Below are positions 25,669 to 35,184 of a DNA stretch of 64,000 nt, in pieces (within the stretch, counting starts at the first letter, position 1; each line of letters begins with the position of its first letter). This DNA comes from JAJYKC01 sp035545735. GTDB taxonomy: Bacteria; Acidobacteriota; Terriglobia; Bryobacterales; Bryobacteraceae. The translations under genes and the position numbers were made by a program. Location of the stretch: positions 186,001 to 250,000 of the forward strand of contig DASZXS010000065.1 of assembly GCA_035545735.1 (NCBI GenBank). Reading direction: 5' to 3'. Under the pieces are notes generated by a model. It ran no database searches. It saw only the letters and a list, made by a program, of their open reading frames with translations, and was not told where the DNA came from.

Positions 25669-26838
25669 ATGGCGGCTACTGCCGTGCCCGTGCAGGCCCA
25701 AACCACCAGCATCTCCTGGTATGTCTGGTGCTGCCTGGCCGCTACGACCTCGTCGACCATTGGCGGCTTGTGGGATATCTCCTGGCATGAATCCATTGGC
25801 CGCGATTCTTTCTGGACCCCCGCGCACATGGCGATCTATTTGTGCGGAGTGCTTGCCGGGTTCGCCTGCGCCGCGGTGATCCTGTCCACCACCTTCGATA
25901 ACCACTCTCCGTTACGCGCTGCCTCCATCGGAATGTGGGGTTTCCGGGGCCCGCTGGGCGCTTTCGTGGTCGCCTGGGGCAGTGTCGCGATGCTCGTTTC
26001 CGCCCCGTTCGATAACTGGTGGCACGGCGCTTATGGCCTCGACGTGAAGGTGTTGAGCCCGCCGCACGTTGTTCTGATCCTGGGGATTCTGGCGATCCGC
26101 TACGGCACGCTGCTACTGATTCTGGGGGCGATGAACCGCGCGTCGGACAGCCGCTTGCGTGCGCGGCTCGACTGGCTGTTTCTCTACGTCGGAGCGCTCC
26201 TCGTAGGTGGGATTTACGGCGCGTTTCTGGAATGGACCGTACGCTCGTTCATGCACTCGGCGCGGTTCTATCTCATCACCGGGCTTGCAGTTCCGGTGAT
26301 GCTGGCCGCCGTTGCGCGCGCGTCCTTGCACCGGTGGGCCGCCACGATTTTGACGGGCATGCTCGCGCTGATCGCGTGCCTGTTCGTCTGGATTCTGCCG
26401 CTCTTTCCGGCGTCGCCCAAGCTGGGCCCTGTGTTTCAGCCGGTAACGCATTTCGTGGCGCCCGAATTTCCAAAGCTTCTGATTGCGGGTGCGATCGTTT
26501 TCGATCTATTGCGAAGATGGGCGCGGGCGCGGAACTGGCGGGAATGGAAGCTATCGGTCCTTGGCGGCGCGGGATTTCTAGCGGCCTTTCTCGTGGCGCA
26601 GTGGCCGTTCGCAAACTTCCTGATGTCGCCCTACTCGCGCAACTGGTTTTTCGCGACGCAATCGAATTTTCCCTACTTCACCTCGCCGGCCTCTCCGTAC
26701 TTCCACAACCGGTTCATTCCGCTCGAATCCACGGCGGCGGCCTTTGCCATAACACTGGCTTGCGCGTTTCTGGCGACGATCCTCTCCACCCGAATTGGCC
26801 TGGCGTGGGGAGCATCCCTCCGGCGCCTAAAACGCTAG
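25669..26838 (+). CDS. Polytopic membrane protein of unknown function
   Basis: ATG 25669 is preferred because GGGAGGAT lies 5-12 bases upstream; an in-frame ATG at 25648 lacks this. The 389-residue protein has about ten hydrophobic helices and no family I recognise. Conserved-looking polar groups are DISWHESIGRDSFWTPAHM, FDNWWHGAYGLD and LSPPHVVLILG, giving at least four His residues near helix ends. That could bind a metal or haem, but this is inference. The stop TAG overlaps the stop of the convergent FecR-domain gene within CTAG (26835-26838). Confidence 0.65.
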   Translation: MAATAVPVQAQTTSISWYVWCCLAATTSSTIGGLWDISWHESIGRDSFWTPAHMAIYLCGVLAGFACAAVILSTTFDNHSPLRAASIGMWGFRGPLGAFVVAWGSVAMLVSAPFDNWWHGAYGLDVKVLSPPHVVLILGILAIRYGTLLLILGAMNRASDSRLRARLDWLFLYVGALLVGGIYGAFLEWTVRSFMHSARFYLITGLAVPVMLAAVARASLHRWAATILTGMLALIACLFVWILPLFPASPKLGPVFQPVTHFVAPEFPKLLIAGAIVFDLLRRWARARNWREWKLSVLGGAGFLAAFLVAQWPFANFLMSPYSRNWFFATQSNFPYFTSPASPYFHNRFIPLESTAAAFAITLACAFLATILSTRIGLAWGASLRRLKR

Positions 26839-27668
26839 TGAGCGGGCGCGGGTGGAGGGGCGGGAGGCGCGGGCGCAGTCACCGGAGGTTGTCCGGGCGG
26901 GGGAGTAGTGCCTCCTCCAGGCTTGGTATTGCCGGAACTTGTGCCGCCGCCGGGTGACGGCATCCCGACACCGTCGATTCCGCGCGACTGGTGCGAAAGA
27001 ACGATGTACGCGGCCTCCGACATGGCCCGGATGAGGCGACGCGTGACGTCCCCCTTGTCGATGCGAGATTGGGCCAGCGGCTCGTCGCGATAGACGCGAA
27101 TCGATTCGCCCGTGTTCAGCGTCTTGGTGACGCCGGGATGCAGCAGGTTGCGGACGTCCACCACTCCTTCTTCCACCGCCACGTCGGTCGCCGCGGAATC
27201 TTCGGAAACCGCCACGTCAAACGTGGTCCCGCGGACCGAGATCACCGCCGTTGGAGTACGAATGCGATTAAAGTTAGGCTGCCCGCCCCAGCGCTGGATG
27301 TGCACCTTGATCTTTCCGGCAAAAATGTCCAGCAGATCGCGCCAGTTGGGCGGATTATTCCGAAAAACGACGTTGGAGTCCGGAAATACTTCAAAAGTAC
27401 TGCCGTCGGAAACCTGAAAGAGCGCGTGACCGTCGGAACCGGTGATAATCACCTGCTGCATCCGGATGCGGTCCCCCACATTCAAGGCCCAAGGCTGCGA
27501 ATCCTTAAGGATCGAGACTTGACCGGTGAGCGAGATCGCCGTTGCCGCGTAGTCGCCGCCTAAAGGCGAATCGCCGGGAGGCGCCGTCTGGGCGAAGCCG
27601 GTCCCCAGGCACGCGAGCAGCGCGCACAACACCCGCATTGCCGCTACGCCGCCCTTTCGCTTCGCCAT
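26835..27668 (-). CDS. Secreted FecR-domain protein
   Basis: The 277-residue protein starts at ATG 27668 with a signal peptide (MRVLCALLACLGTGFAQ after a basic MAKRKGG). The FecR domain follows: VGDRIRMQQVIITGSDGHALFQVSDGSTFEVFPDSNV up to RTPTAVISVRGTTFDVAV and EGVVDVRN. The C-terminal 45 residues are a low-complexity Pro/Gly/Thr tail. It is not a classical sigma regulator: it has no anti-sigma N-terminus and no membrane helix after the signal. It is more likely a periplasmic or surface beta-structural protein. Divergent from the TIGR03437 gene. Confidence 0.8.
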   Translation of the reverse strand: MAKRKGGVAAMRVLCALLACLGTGFAQTAPPGDSPLGGDYAATAISLTGQVSILKDSQPWALNVGDRIRMQQVIITGSDGHALFQVSDGSTFEVFPDSNVVFRNNPPNWRDLLDIFAGKIKVHIQRWGGQPNFNRIRTPTAVISVRGTTFDVAVSEDSAATDVAVEEGVVDVRNLLHPGVTKTLNTGESIRVYRDEPLAQSRIDKGDVTRRLIRAMSEAAYIVLSHQSRGIDGVGMPSPGGGTSSGNTKPGGGTTPPPGQPPVTAPAPPAPPPAPAH

Positions 27669-27741
27669 TTTCTTAACCCTCGACTGCTTCCCCCGACTGA
27701 TAGACCTCAGTCTAACACCAAAATTGCATAGCAAGTAGTGG

Positions 27742-27770
27742 CCCCTTTTCGCCGATTTATCCGAAAGGGG
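27742..27770. promoter_or_regulatory. Inverted repeat in divergent promoter region
   Basis: CCCCTTTTCG (27742-27751) and CGAAAGGGG (27762-27770) form a stem with one bulged T around a 10-base AT-rich loop. It sits in the 177-base region between the divergent FecR-domain and TIGR03437 genes, where both promoters must lie. It could be an operator or a transcript hairpin. Confidence 0.3.
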
Positions 27771-27845
27771 TAATGTTTCTAGGTGTTTGGAATGAATCCA
27801 GTCATGACCGTGCAAGCCGGAAGAAGGTTACAATGGGTGAGTTCC

Positions 27846-29771
27846 ATGTGTCGAAAAGCCACAGCGATAGGGGCATTCGCATTCGCCGCGTCCATCCTCA
27901 CTTCCGCTTTGGCACAGGACGCACCCGCATCGCGTGCCGTGGAAACGCAGTGGCGTCATACGGGAAATTCCGCGGTGGAGCTCGGCCTGCCGTCACTTGC
28001 GAGCGGGGCGGTGGCGCGCGTATGGTATTCCCGGGACGGAGCAGACCTGTTCGTTCTCACTGCGAACGGGCACATTTTTGAGACCACCGATTCGGAGCAG
28101 TGGAGGACGCCCGAAGCGCCGGTTTCTCCCGTTCCCGCGAGCAGCGTTGTGGCTTCGACGCTTCCCGAACCCGGCGCCACGGTTCGCTCGTCGCCGGCGC
28201 GCGCGGGGCGCTTGTATGCGTTCGCCAGCCAGGTCTACGCCTCCGACGACGGTGGAAACAGCTGGAGCAATCTGACGCAATACCGGGGCGCTTCCATCCT
28301 GGGAGGTCCGATTGCCGATTTGGCGGCTTCGCCGGAGAATCCGGACGAGGTGACGGTGGCGAACGCTTTTGGGGTCTGGCGGTCGCTCGATGGCGGTCTC
28401 TCCTGGACGGGGCTCAATGATTTTTTGCCCAACTTGAGCGTTCGAAGGCTGCTCGCCACGCCTGCCGGCCCTCGCGGCCTGGTGGCTGCGCCGAGCCGCG
28501 ATACCGGAATCGCGTACGAATGGGCGCCGGGCGAAAAGTCAGCCTGGCGGCCGGTGCCGGCGCCGCAATGGTTTTTGAGCGAGCTTGCACTGCGCCGGCG
28601 GCTTTCGCCGGTTTTGGGCGCTGAAATTACGGCGGTGGCCGCCGCGGACGATTATGTCTATGCGGGGTCGGCGGACGGACGCATCTGGTCTTCCTCCGAT
28701 TTGGGCCGTACCTGGCGCACGTCCGGAAATCCGGGAGAAGCGGGGCCCGTGGAGTCAATCTTCCTTGACCCCAAGGACCCCAGCATCGCGCTGGCGGCGC
28801 TGGGACTGCGTTCGCCCAGTGTTCAGGCGTCTAAGAGCGCGCACGTGAAGCGCACTCAAAATGGAGGCGTTTTCTGGGACGACATCACCGCGAATCTTCC
28901 GGATGCGCCGGCCCATGGCATCACAGCGGACATTGCGAGCGGAGCAGTTTACGCCGCTACCGGCGCGGGGGTTTTCTATACGATTTCGGACCTGAGGACC
29001 GCCGGCCCGGCCACCCCATGGACGCCGCTCGAAGGGCTCCCCGCGGCCTCCGCCAACGATGTCCGCCTGGACGCCGGGAACAATCAAGTGTGGGTCGCCG
29101 TGGACGGCTACGGGGTGTACTCCCGACTGGCTCCCCATCGCTTCCAAAATGCGAGCGTGGTGAGCGCCGCCGATTACAGCCAGCGGGCGGCCGCGCCGGG
29201 GGCGCTGCTCAGCGTCCTGGGCGCGCGGGTGGAATCGGCCCGCAGTGCGAACCTGACCGTGCCCGTGTTCGGCGCTTCTTCCTCGTCATCGCAGATTCAG
29301 GTGCCTTTTGAGGCCACCGGGTCCCTGCTTCCGCTAACGCTGGAATCCCCCGAAAAGCAGATTCAGCGCACCATTCCACTGCGCCCGGTTTCGCCCGGAA
29401 TCTTCGTGGATCCGGATGGCGCCCCCATGCTGCTCGATGCCGAGTCGGGCTTGTTGCTCGATACCAGCCAGCCCGCGCGAGCCGGTTCCCGAATTCAGAT
29501 CTTCGCCACCGGTTTGGGGCGTGTGCAGCCCGACTGGCCGGCCGGACTCCCTGCCCCGGCGCAAAATCCCCCCAAAGTTATGGCGAGCGTTCATGCCTAC
29601 CTGAGCGGGGAGCCGTTGGGAGTCTTACAGGCGGAACTGGCGCCCAGCTATATTGGCTTCTATCTCGTCGAAGTGGAACTGCCGAAGATCGTAAACGCGG
29701 GTCCGGCGGAACTCTACATCGAGGCCGGCGGGCAGGTCAGTAATCGCGTGCGGATCTACCTTGAGCCGTAG
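27846..29771 (+). CDS. Secreted BNR-repeat protein with C-terminal TIGR03437-like domain
   Basis: From ATG 27846 the protein has 641 residues: a signal peptide (MCRKATAIGAFAFAASILTSALA), a beta-propeller with BNR/sortilin-like repeats, and a C-terminal domain. The repeats are visible as YASDDGGNSWSNL, VWRSLDGGLSWTGL, IWSSSDLGRTWRT and RTQNGGVFWDDI. From about residue 420 it resembles the TIGR03437 domain common in Solibacter-type acidobacteria (NASVVSAADYSQRAAAPGALL ... IFATGLGRVQPDWP). Function is unknown; surface or secreted binding is likely. In-frame starts from 27783 are possible. It overlaps the next gene by 11 bases. Confidence 0.78.
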   Translation: MCRKATAIGAFAFAASILTSALAQDAPASRAVETQWRHTGNSAVELGLPSLASGAVARVWYSRDGADLFVLTANGHIFETTDSEQWRTPEAPVSPVPASSVVASTLPEPGATVRSSPARAGRLYAFASQVYASDDGGNSWSNLTQYRGASILGGPIADLAASPENPDEVTVANAFGVWRSLDGGLSWTGLNDFLPNLSVRRLLATPAGPRGLVAAPSRDTGIAYEWAPGEKSAWRPVPAPQWFLSELALRRRLSPVLGAEITAVAAADDYVYAGSADGRIWSSSDLGRTWRTSGNPGEAGPVESIFLDPKDPSIALAALGLRSPSVQASKSAHVKRTQNGGVFWDDITANLPDAPAHGITADIASGAVYAATGAGVFYTISDLRTAGPATPWTPLEGLPAASANDVRLDAGNNQVWVAVDGYGVYSRLAPHRFQNASVVSAADYSQRAAAPGALLSVLGARVESARSANLTVPVFGASSSSSQIQVPFEATGSLLPLTLESPEKQIQRTIPLRPVSPGIFVDPDGAPMLLDAESGLLLDTSQPARAGSRIQIFATGLGRVQPDWPAGLPAPAQNPPKVMASVHAYLSGEPLGVLQAELAPSYIGFYLVEVELPKIVNAGPAELYIEAGGQVSNRVRIYLEP

Positions 29772-30753
29772 CGTTCTTGCCGGCATTTTTCTGCTCTCCC
29801 TGGCTTCCTGCGGGCGGTATCGCGACTTCGCCCTACCGCCGGCCGCCGGTACGCCGCGCGCGGTCTCGTGGCGTTGGGAAGCGAATCCGAATCCGGTCCT
29901 CGAGCCCGGGCCGGGCTGGGAATCGAGCGACGTGTTGAATCCGTCGGTGCTGCTTTTTGGTGGACGCCGCCTGAATCTCTATTCCGGATTTGATGGGAAG
30001 ACATGGCACACCGGCCTGGCCATTTCCCGGGACGGCACGGCGTGGGCCAAGCAAGGAAAAGTGCTCTCGCCGGACCCCGCGAGTTGGGAGGGGGACTACA
30101 TCGCGGCCAACGGTTCGGCTATCGCATCCGGGGCAGAACTCCTCTATTACTATCAGGCCGGTTCGCCGCCCCGCATCGGACTGGCGCAGTCTTCCGATGG
30201 CAGGCAGTGGCGGAAGCTCGGCCGCCCGGTGCTTGAAACAGGGCCATATGGCAGTTGGGATGAGCGCGGCGTCGCCGACCCGTATGTGGTCCGCTTTGGA
30301 TCGCGGTTCTACTTGTTTTATACCGGCATGGACCGTGCGCGCCGGCAGCGGTTGGGCGTCGCCGAATCCGCGGACGGCATCGTCTGGTATAAGCTTCGCG
30401 GGAATCCGGTGATGGAGTTGGGGGAGAGAGAGGCGTTCGACGGGAACGGGCTCGGAGAGCCGGCTGTTTGGACGTCAGACGGCTCCTACTGGATGCTCTA
30501 CACCGGGCGAGACCGGAGCGAAAACCGGCGAATGGGCCTGGCGCGCTCGCGCAACGGAATAGCCTGGGAGAAGCAGACGCTGGTGATTTCAGGGGATCAG
30601 GCCTGGGATTCGAAGGTGGTCTGCGATCCCACGGTAGAGATGGATTCCGGAGGTGTTCGAGTTTGGTTCGGAGGAGGGGACGTGGCGAGTCCGGATGAGC
30701 GCCTGCACGGGAGAATCGGCGTGGGAATGCTTCGCGCCGTCGATTCCAATTGA
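29761..30753 (+). CDS. Lipoprotein with five-bladed beta-propeller of glycosidase type (GH43/GH130-like)
   Basis: The 330-residue protein starts with TTG 29761, 11 bases inside the preceding gene. The signal peptide MSRSVLAGIFLLSLASC carries a lipobox (LASC), so the mature protein is a lipoprotein. The rest repeats blade-like units: LYSGFDGKTWHTGLAISRDG, LYYYQAGSPPRIGLAQSSDG, LFYTGMDRARRQRLGVAESADG, MLYTGRDRSENRRMGLARSRNG. This is the pattern of GH32/43/62/130 propellers. Catalytic acids cannot be assigned confidently. Translational coupling with the BNR/TIGR03437 gene suggests they act together at the cell surface. Confidence 0.72.
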   Translation: MSRSVLAGIFLLSLASCGRYRDFALPPAAGTPRAVSWRWEANPNPVLEPGPGWESSDVLNPSVLLFGGRRLNLYSGFDGKTWHTGLAISRDGTAWAKQGKVLSPDPASWEGDYIAANGSAIASGAELLYYYQAGSPPRIGLAQSSDGRQWRKLGRPVLETGPYGSWDERGVADPYVVRFGSRFYLFYTGMDRARRQRLGVAESADGIVWYKLRGNPVMELGEREAFDGNGLGEPAVWTSDGSYWMLYTGRDRSENRRMGLARSRNGIAWEKQTLVISGDQAWDSKVVCDPTVEMDSGGVRVWFGGGDVASPDERLHGRIGVGMLRAVDSN

Positions 30754-30756
30754 TGG

Positions 30757-32211
30757 CTACTCCAATTGATAGTTCGGCGCTTCTTTGGTAATGATGACGT
30801 CGTGCACGTGACTTTCGCGGAGTCCGGCGGCGGTGATTCTCAGGAAGCGGGCATTGGCTTGCAGATCGCGAATGGTGCCGCAGCCGCAATAGCCCATGCC
30901 GGAGCGAAGGCCGCCGACCAGTTGATAGACGAGATCGGAGAGCAGTCCCTTGTACGGGACGCGCGCCTCAATGCCCTCCGGAACCAGCTTGCCGTTGGTG
31001 TCCTGGGAGTAGCGGTCCGATGAGCCCTGCGCCATGGCGCCCATGGAACCCATTCCGCGATAACTCTTGAAGGTGCGTCCCTGATAAAGGATCGTCTCGC
31101 CCGGGCTCTCTTCGGTGCCGGCGAACAGGCTTCCAATCATGACGCAATCGGCGCCGGAGGCGATTGCCTTGGTCACGTCGCCGGAATACTTGATGCCGCC
31201 ATCGGCGATGAGGGGAACGCCGCTGCCTCGCGTCGCCTTGGCGCATTCGGAAATGGCGGTGATTTGAGGGACACCCGCTCCGCTGACCACGCGCGTGGTG
31301 CAAATCGACCCGGGACCGATACCCACCTTGACCCCATCGACGCCAGCGGCGATCAGGTCGCGCGCGCCTTCGAAGGCGGCGACATTGCCGGCGATCAACT
31401 GCGTGTCCGGAAGCGCATGCTTCACCGCTCTCGCCGCATCGAGAATGCGCTGGCTATGCCCGTGCGCGGAATCGAGCACCAGGACATCGACTTTCATGCG
31501 GACCAGTTCCTGCGCTCGCTCCAGAAAGTCGTGCGTCGCGCCGATAGCCGCTCCCACCCGCAGCCGTCCCTGCTCATCCTTGGCGGCGGTCGGGTATTTC
31601 AGCTTCTTCTGAATGTCCTTGACCGTGATGAGACCCTTGAGGTTGTAGGCGTCGTCCACCACCAGCAGCTTCTCAACGCGATGCTTGTGGAGAATTTTTT
31701 CCGCTTCCTCCAGCGTCGTGCCCACCGCCACCGTGATGAGGTTTTCCTTGGTCATCACTTCGGAGATGGGGAGATCGAGGCGCGTCTCGAAGCGCAGGTC
31801 GCGATTGGTGAGAATGCCGACCAGTTTTCCGCCCTTGGTGACGGGCACGCCGGAAATCCGGTAGCGTTTCATGACTTCGAGCGCGTCGGAGATGCGCATC
31901 TCCGGTTCGATGGTCACCGGGTCCACGATCATGCCGCTTTCGCTGCGTTTCACGCGATCCACTTCTTCGGCCTGCCGCTCCACGGACATGTTTTTGTGGA
32001 TGATGCCGATGCCGCCCTGTTGTGCGAGCGCGATGGCAAGATGCGATTCGGTGACGGTGTCCATCGCCGCGCTGACAATGGGAATGTTGAGGGAGATGCG
32101 CCGCGTCAACTCGGTGCGGGTATCCGCTTGTGACGGAAGCACGGAGCTGAGCGCCGGCTGCAACAATACGTCGTCGAAAGTTAGGCCTTCAGGTATGCTT
32201 TCGGGGATCAT
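30757..32211 (-). CDS. guaB: Inosine-5'-monophosphate dehydrogenase
   Basis: The 484-residue TIM-barrel enzyme oxidises IMP to XMP, the first committed step to GMP. It starts EGLTFDDVLLQPALSSVLPS and has a tandem CBS pair between about residues 95 and 205. The catalytic loop is GPGSICTTRVVSGAGVP (Cys near residue 302), followed by IADGGIKYSGD, and the flap YRGMGSMGAM. All expected elements are present and the length is normal. The stop is 3 bases from the convergent lipoprotein gene. Confidence 0.97.
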   Translation of the reverse strand: MIPESIPEGLTFDDVLLQPALSSVLPSQADTRTELTRRISLNIPIVSAAMDTVTESHLAIALAQQGGIGIIHKNMSVERQAEEVDRVKRSESGMIVDPVTIEPEMRISDALEVMKRYRISGVPVTKGGKLVGILTNRDLRFETRLDLPISEVMTKENLITVAVGTTLEEAEKILHKHRVEKLLVVDDAYNLKGLITVKDIQKKLKYPTAAKDEQGRLRVGAAIGATHDFLERAQELVRMKVDVLVLDSAHGHSQRILDAARAVKHALPDTQLIAGNVAAFEGARDLIAAGVDGVKVGIGPGSICTTRVVSGAGVPQITAISECAKATRGSGVPLIADGGIKYSGDVTKAIASGADCVMIGSLFAGTEESPGETILYQGRTFKSYRGMGSMGAMAQGSSDRYSQDTNGKLVPEGIEARVPYKGLLSDLVYQLVGGLRSGMGYCGCGTIRDLQANARFLRITAAGLRESHVHDVIITKEAPNYQLE

Positions 32212-32278
32212 GCGGGAAATTCCATCATATCGTGGTTGGCAAATGGAGCGGAGCGACCAGTGCCCCGGGGTTTTCTTC

Positions 32279-33400
32279 CTATCCGCGCAGTTCCGCGTGC
32301 ATCTGCAGGTAGCTGAGGACCTGGGCTCGCGACACCACGCCCTCCAAGCGGCCTTCTTTTGAGATGACGGGGAGTTGGTTTAGATCGTAGCGGCTCATGG
32401 CCTCCAGCGCGCTCTTCAGTAGTGCATCCGGCGCCACGGCGCGCAGATCCTCAAGGGAGCGCATGACATCGCGAAGAGTTGTAAAAGGCCATTTTGCGCG
32501 CTCCACCTGCTTGATTTCATGTGGCGTGATCAAGCCGGCGATCTCTCCTTTTTCGAGGACGACAAAACAACGTTTTCCCGTACGGAGCAGTTCGTGGTCC
32601 ACGAAGTTCTGCAGGTTCAGCCAGGCGTCAACGGTAGGGCAGTCGCGCGCCATGACATCGGCAACGCGAATGCCCTGAAGCGCATCTGCGAGGCCGACCT
32701 GCGCGTAGCTCTCCCTCGCGGCCTGCAGCAGAAACCAGCCGATGAAGACCATCCACAGGCCTCCGATGCCGGCGCCGCCGAAGAACTGAAATATGCCGAG
32801 CGCGATGAAGCCGAGCGCTACCCACTGACCGGTCTTCGATGCCGTTCGTGTGGAACGTTCCGCGTCGCCGGTCTTCCACCAAATAATCGCTCGCAATACG
32901 CGTCCACCGTCGAGAGGGTATCCGGGAATGAGGTTGAAGGCAGCCAGCGTGAGATTGATGTATCCAAGCCAGAGCAGCATCGCCACCCATGGATCGGAGG
33001 AAGAGCCACCCAGTAGCCGCGACGCGCCTACACAAATCACCCCAATGACAACGCTGGTCAGAGGGCCAACAAAGGCCACCCAAAATTCCAGTTTTGCGCT
33101 TGTCGGGTTTTTCTCAATCTGGGACACGCCCCCCAACGCAAAAAGCGTAATCTCTTTAACCGGCAGTCCATTCGAAGTAGCTACCAACGAGTGCGCCAGT
33201 TCATGCAGCAGAAGCGACACGAAGAAGAGGAAGGCGGTTGCGGCCGCCAGACCCAGCGTGACGCCGTCACTCCACCCGGGATTGCTTGCGTGAAATTGTG
33301 AAGAAAGGGAGAAGACGATAAGAAGCGCTATCAGAAACCAGCTATAGTGCAGGCCGATTCTAATTCCGAGGACTCTCCCAAGCGTGATTTGCGAGCGCAA
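32279..33400 (-). CDS. M50 (site-2 protease type) metalloprotease with CBS pair
   Basis: TTG 33400 is the best start, because AAGGAGG lies 7 bases upstream on the coding strand; a GTG at 33424 would extend it by eight residues over that site. The 373-residue protein has several membrane helices. The zinc motif HELAH lies in LLLHELAHSLVATSNGLPV, and the third ligand is in NLIPGYPLDGGR. Two CBS domains follow in the C-terminal part (VADVMARDCPTVDAW and LRDVMRSLEDLRAVAPDALL). CBS-type S2P proteases perform regulated intramembrane proteolysis; the substrate is unknown. The same orientation as guaB 67 bases downstream. Confidence 0.9.
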   Translation of the reverse strand: MRSQITLGRVLGIRIGLHYSWFLIALLIVFSLSSQFHASNPGWSDGVTLGLAAATAFLFFVSLLLHELAHSLVATSNGLPVKEITLFALGGVSQIEKNPTSAKLEFWVAFVGPLTSVVIGVICVGASRLLGGSSSDPWVAMLLWLGYINLTLAAFNLIPGYPLDGGRVLRAIIWWKTGDAERSTRTASKTGQWVALGFIALGIFQFFGGAGIGGLWMVFIGWFLLQAARESYAQVGLADALQGIRVADVMARDCPTVDAWLNLQNFVDHELLRTGKRCFVVLEKGEIAGLITPHEIKQVERAKWPFTTLRDVMRSLEDLRAVAPDALLKSALEAMSRYDLNQLPVISKEGRLEGVVSRAQVLSYLQMHAELRG

Positions 33401-33574
33401 GCTTTCGCCTCCTTGGGGGCGCACGGTATCGCGCCCGCGCTTCTCAGCGCCGCCGGTCTCCCCGGCGCGGCCACATCTTTATCATCGCCGCAATCGGCCA
33501 CGGCAACAAAGAGCATTGAGGCATGGTCGAAGAGGGTTTTTCCGCTGGGATGGCACGGCGCTCGCAGCATGACG

Positions 33575-35170
33575 CTACGCATCATGCTGACCGTTCGCCG
33601 GGAGCACGTCGTAGGGGCGCATCATCTCGTAATCTTCGTGCTCGAGTACGTGGCAGTGCCAGACATAGCGTCCGGCATAGCCTTCGAAGCGCACGATGAT
33701 GCGGGTCACCATGCCGGGATAAGCCCGCACCGTGTCTTTCCAGCCCATTTCGTTGGAATCGGGCGGGACCGCGCCGGCCGTGTAGCGGATGCGCCTGGTG
33801 TTCATATAGGTGAACACGTCGAAGGCCCGCCGGTCGAGAATTTGGAAGCGAACCAGATGCAAGTGGATGGGATGTGAATCGTCCGTGAGGTTGATGAGGC
33901 TCCAGATTTCGGTGCTGCCGAGTGTGGGGTTCTCGGTGACCGGCGCGCTCCACATCGCGCCGTTGAGCAGCATCGGCATCATCATGGACGTGGGGTCGTC
34001 GGAATCGCTCGGGTCGTCGAGCGTCAACGGGCGCGTTCTCGCGGCTTCGCTCTCACTTGTCCGCACAATCTCCCGCAAGCGCTGAGGCAGCGCGAAAGCG
34101 CGAGCCCCGGGCGCGGTTCCGACGCGGAACTGCAGAATCGGAGTGGCATCGCTCTGCATCAGAATGTTCTGCCCGCGTAGTTCCTGGAAGTCGACGATCA
34201 CGTCGGCGCGCTCGGCTGGCGCGAGCGTCAACCGCGTCAACTCCACCGGCGCCGCCAGTAAGCCCTGGTCGGAGCCGATCTGAAAGAAAGGATGAGGAGT
34301 CGAGCGCGCTCCCGCGGAAAGCGTGAGGTAATAGGTGCGGCTGTTGGAGGCATTCAGAATCCTCAGGCGGTATTGTCCCGGTTCCACATCGTGGTAGGAG
34401 AAGAGTTTTCCATTTGCCAGGATCGCGTCGCCGAAAAACTCCGGGACCCAGATGCGCGCCGGATTGCCGGAGACCGGGTAGTGAATCTGTCCATCTTCGG
34501 TGATGTTCCGGTCGAAAAGAATCAGGGGGATCTCATATTCGCCGGACGGCAGATGGAGAGCGTCTTCGACTTCGTCGCGGATCACGTATAGGCCAAACAG
34601 GCCGGCCATGATGTTCAGCCGCGTGATCGCCATGGCGTGATCGTGATACCAGAGCAGGGTGGCTTCCTGGTCGTTCGGATAGAGAACCACGGAAGATCCG
34701 CCCGGCTCAAACCAGTGTTCCGGGTAACCATCGCTTTCCGGTGGAACGCGCCCGCCATGCAGATGGACGACTGTGCGCACATCCGGCGCCGCAGTCCCGC
34801 TCAAACCATGCAGCGCGCGATCGACGGGGAGGAAATGCCGCCGGGGCAATTCGTTCACCCATTCGACGGTCACCGGCTGGCCCTTTCGCGCCTCAATGGT
34901 AGGGCCGGGCGAAGTGGCGCCGAACCCCCACAGCCTGGCGGGCGGCAGATCGCGATGAATTTTCGATTCCACCTGGCGCATGGCAAGCCGGTAGTGGGCG
35001 GTCGCCGCACCGCCGGAGCTCACCGCGCGCGGAGGAATAGGAAGGCGATCCACGAACTTCGCCAGCCGGCCGGGGTTCAGAACGGCCCCGGGAGATTTAA
35101 CCCCCTGGGCCAGCAGCGCGGCGTTTGTCAGGCTGGCGTAGAGGAACCCTCGCCGTGTCAGAGGGCGCAT
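33575..35170 (-). CDS. Multicopper oxidase (CotA/bilirubin oxidase type), Tat-exported
   Basis: The 531-residue protein has a twin-arginine signal (LTRRGFLYASLTNAALLAQG). All four copper-binding motifs are present: HLHGGR, WYHDHAM, HPIHLHL, and the C-terminal HCHVLEHEDYEMMRPY, which supplies the T1 His-Cys-His and a Met axial ligand. The arrangement resembles CotA-type spore-coat laccases and phenoxazinone synthases. Natural substrates could be phenolics, bilirubin or Mn/Cu(I). It is followed 150 bases downstream by the M50 gene; the phospholipase gene starts upstream with the same strand. Confidence 0.93.
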   Translation of the reverse strand: MRPLTRRGFLYASLTNAALLAQGVKSPGAVLNPGRLAKFVDRLPIPPRAVSSGGAATAHYRLAMRQVESKIHRDLPPARLWGFGATSPGPTIEARKGQPVTVEWVNELPRRHFLPVDRALHGLSGTAAPDVRTVVHLHGGRVPPESDGYPEHWFEPGGSSVVLYPNDQEATLLWYHDHAMAITRLNIMAGLFGLYVIRDEVEDALHLPSGEYEIPLILFDRNITEDGQIHYPVSGNPARIWVPEFFGDAILANGKLFSYHDVEPGQYRLRILNASNSRTYYLTLSAGARSTPHPFFQIGSDQGLLAAPVELTRLTLAPAERADVIVDFQELRGQNILMQSDATPILQFRVGTAPGARAFALPQRLREIVRTSESEAARTRPLTLDDPSDSDDPTSMMMPMLLNGAMWSAPVTENPTLGSTEIWSLINLTDDSHPIHLHLVRFQILDRRAFDVFTYMNTRRIRYTAGAVPPDSNEMGWKDTVRAYPGMVTRIIVRFEGYAGRYVWHCHVLEHEDYEMMRPYDVLPANGQHDA

Positions 35171-35184
35171 GCGCTTTTGTCTGT

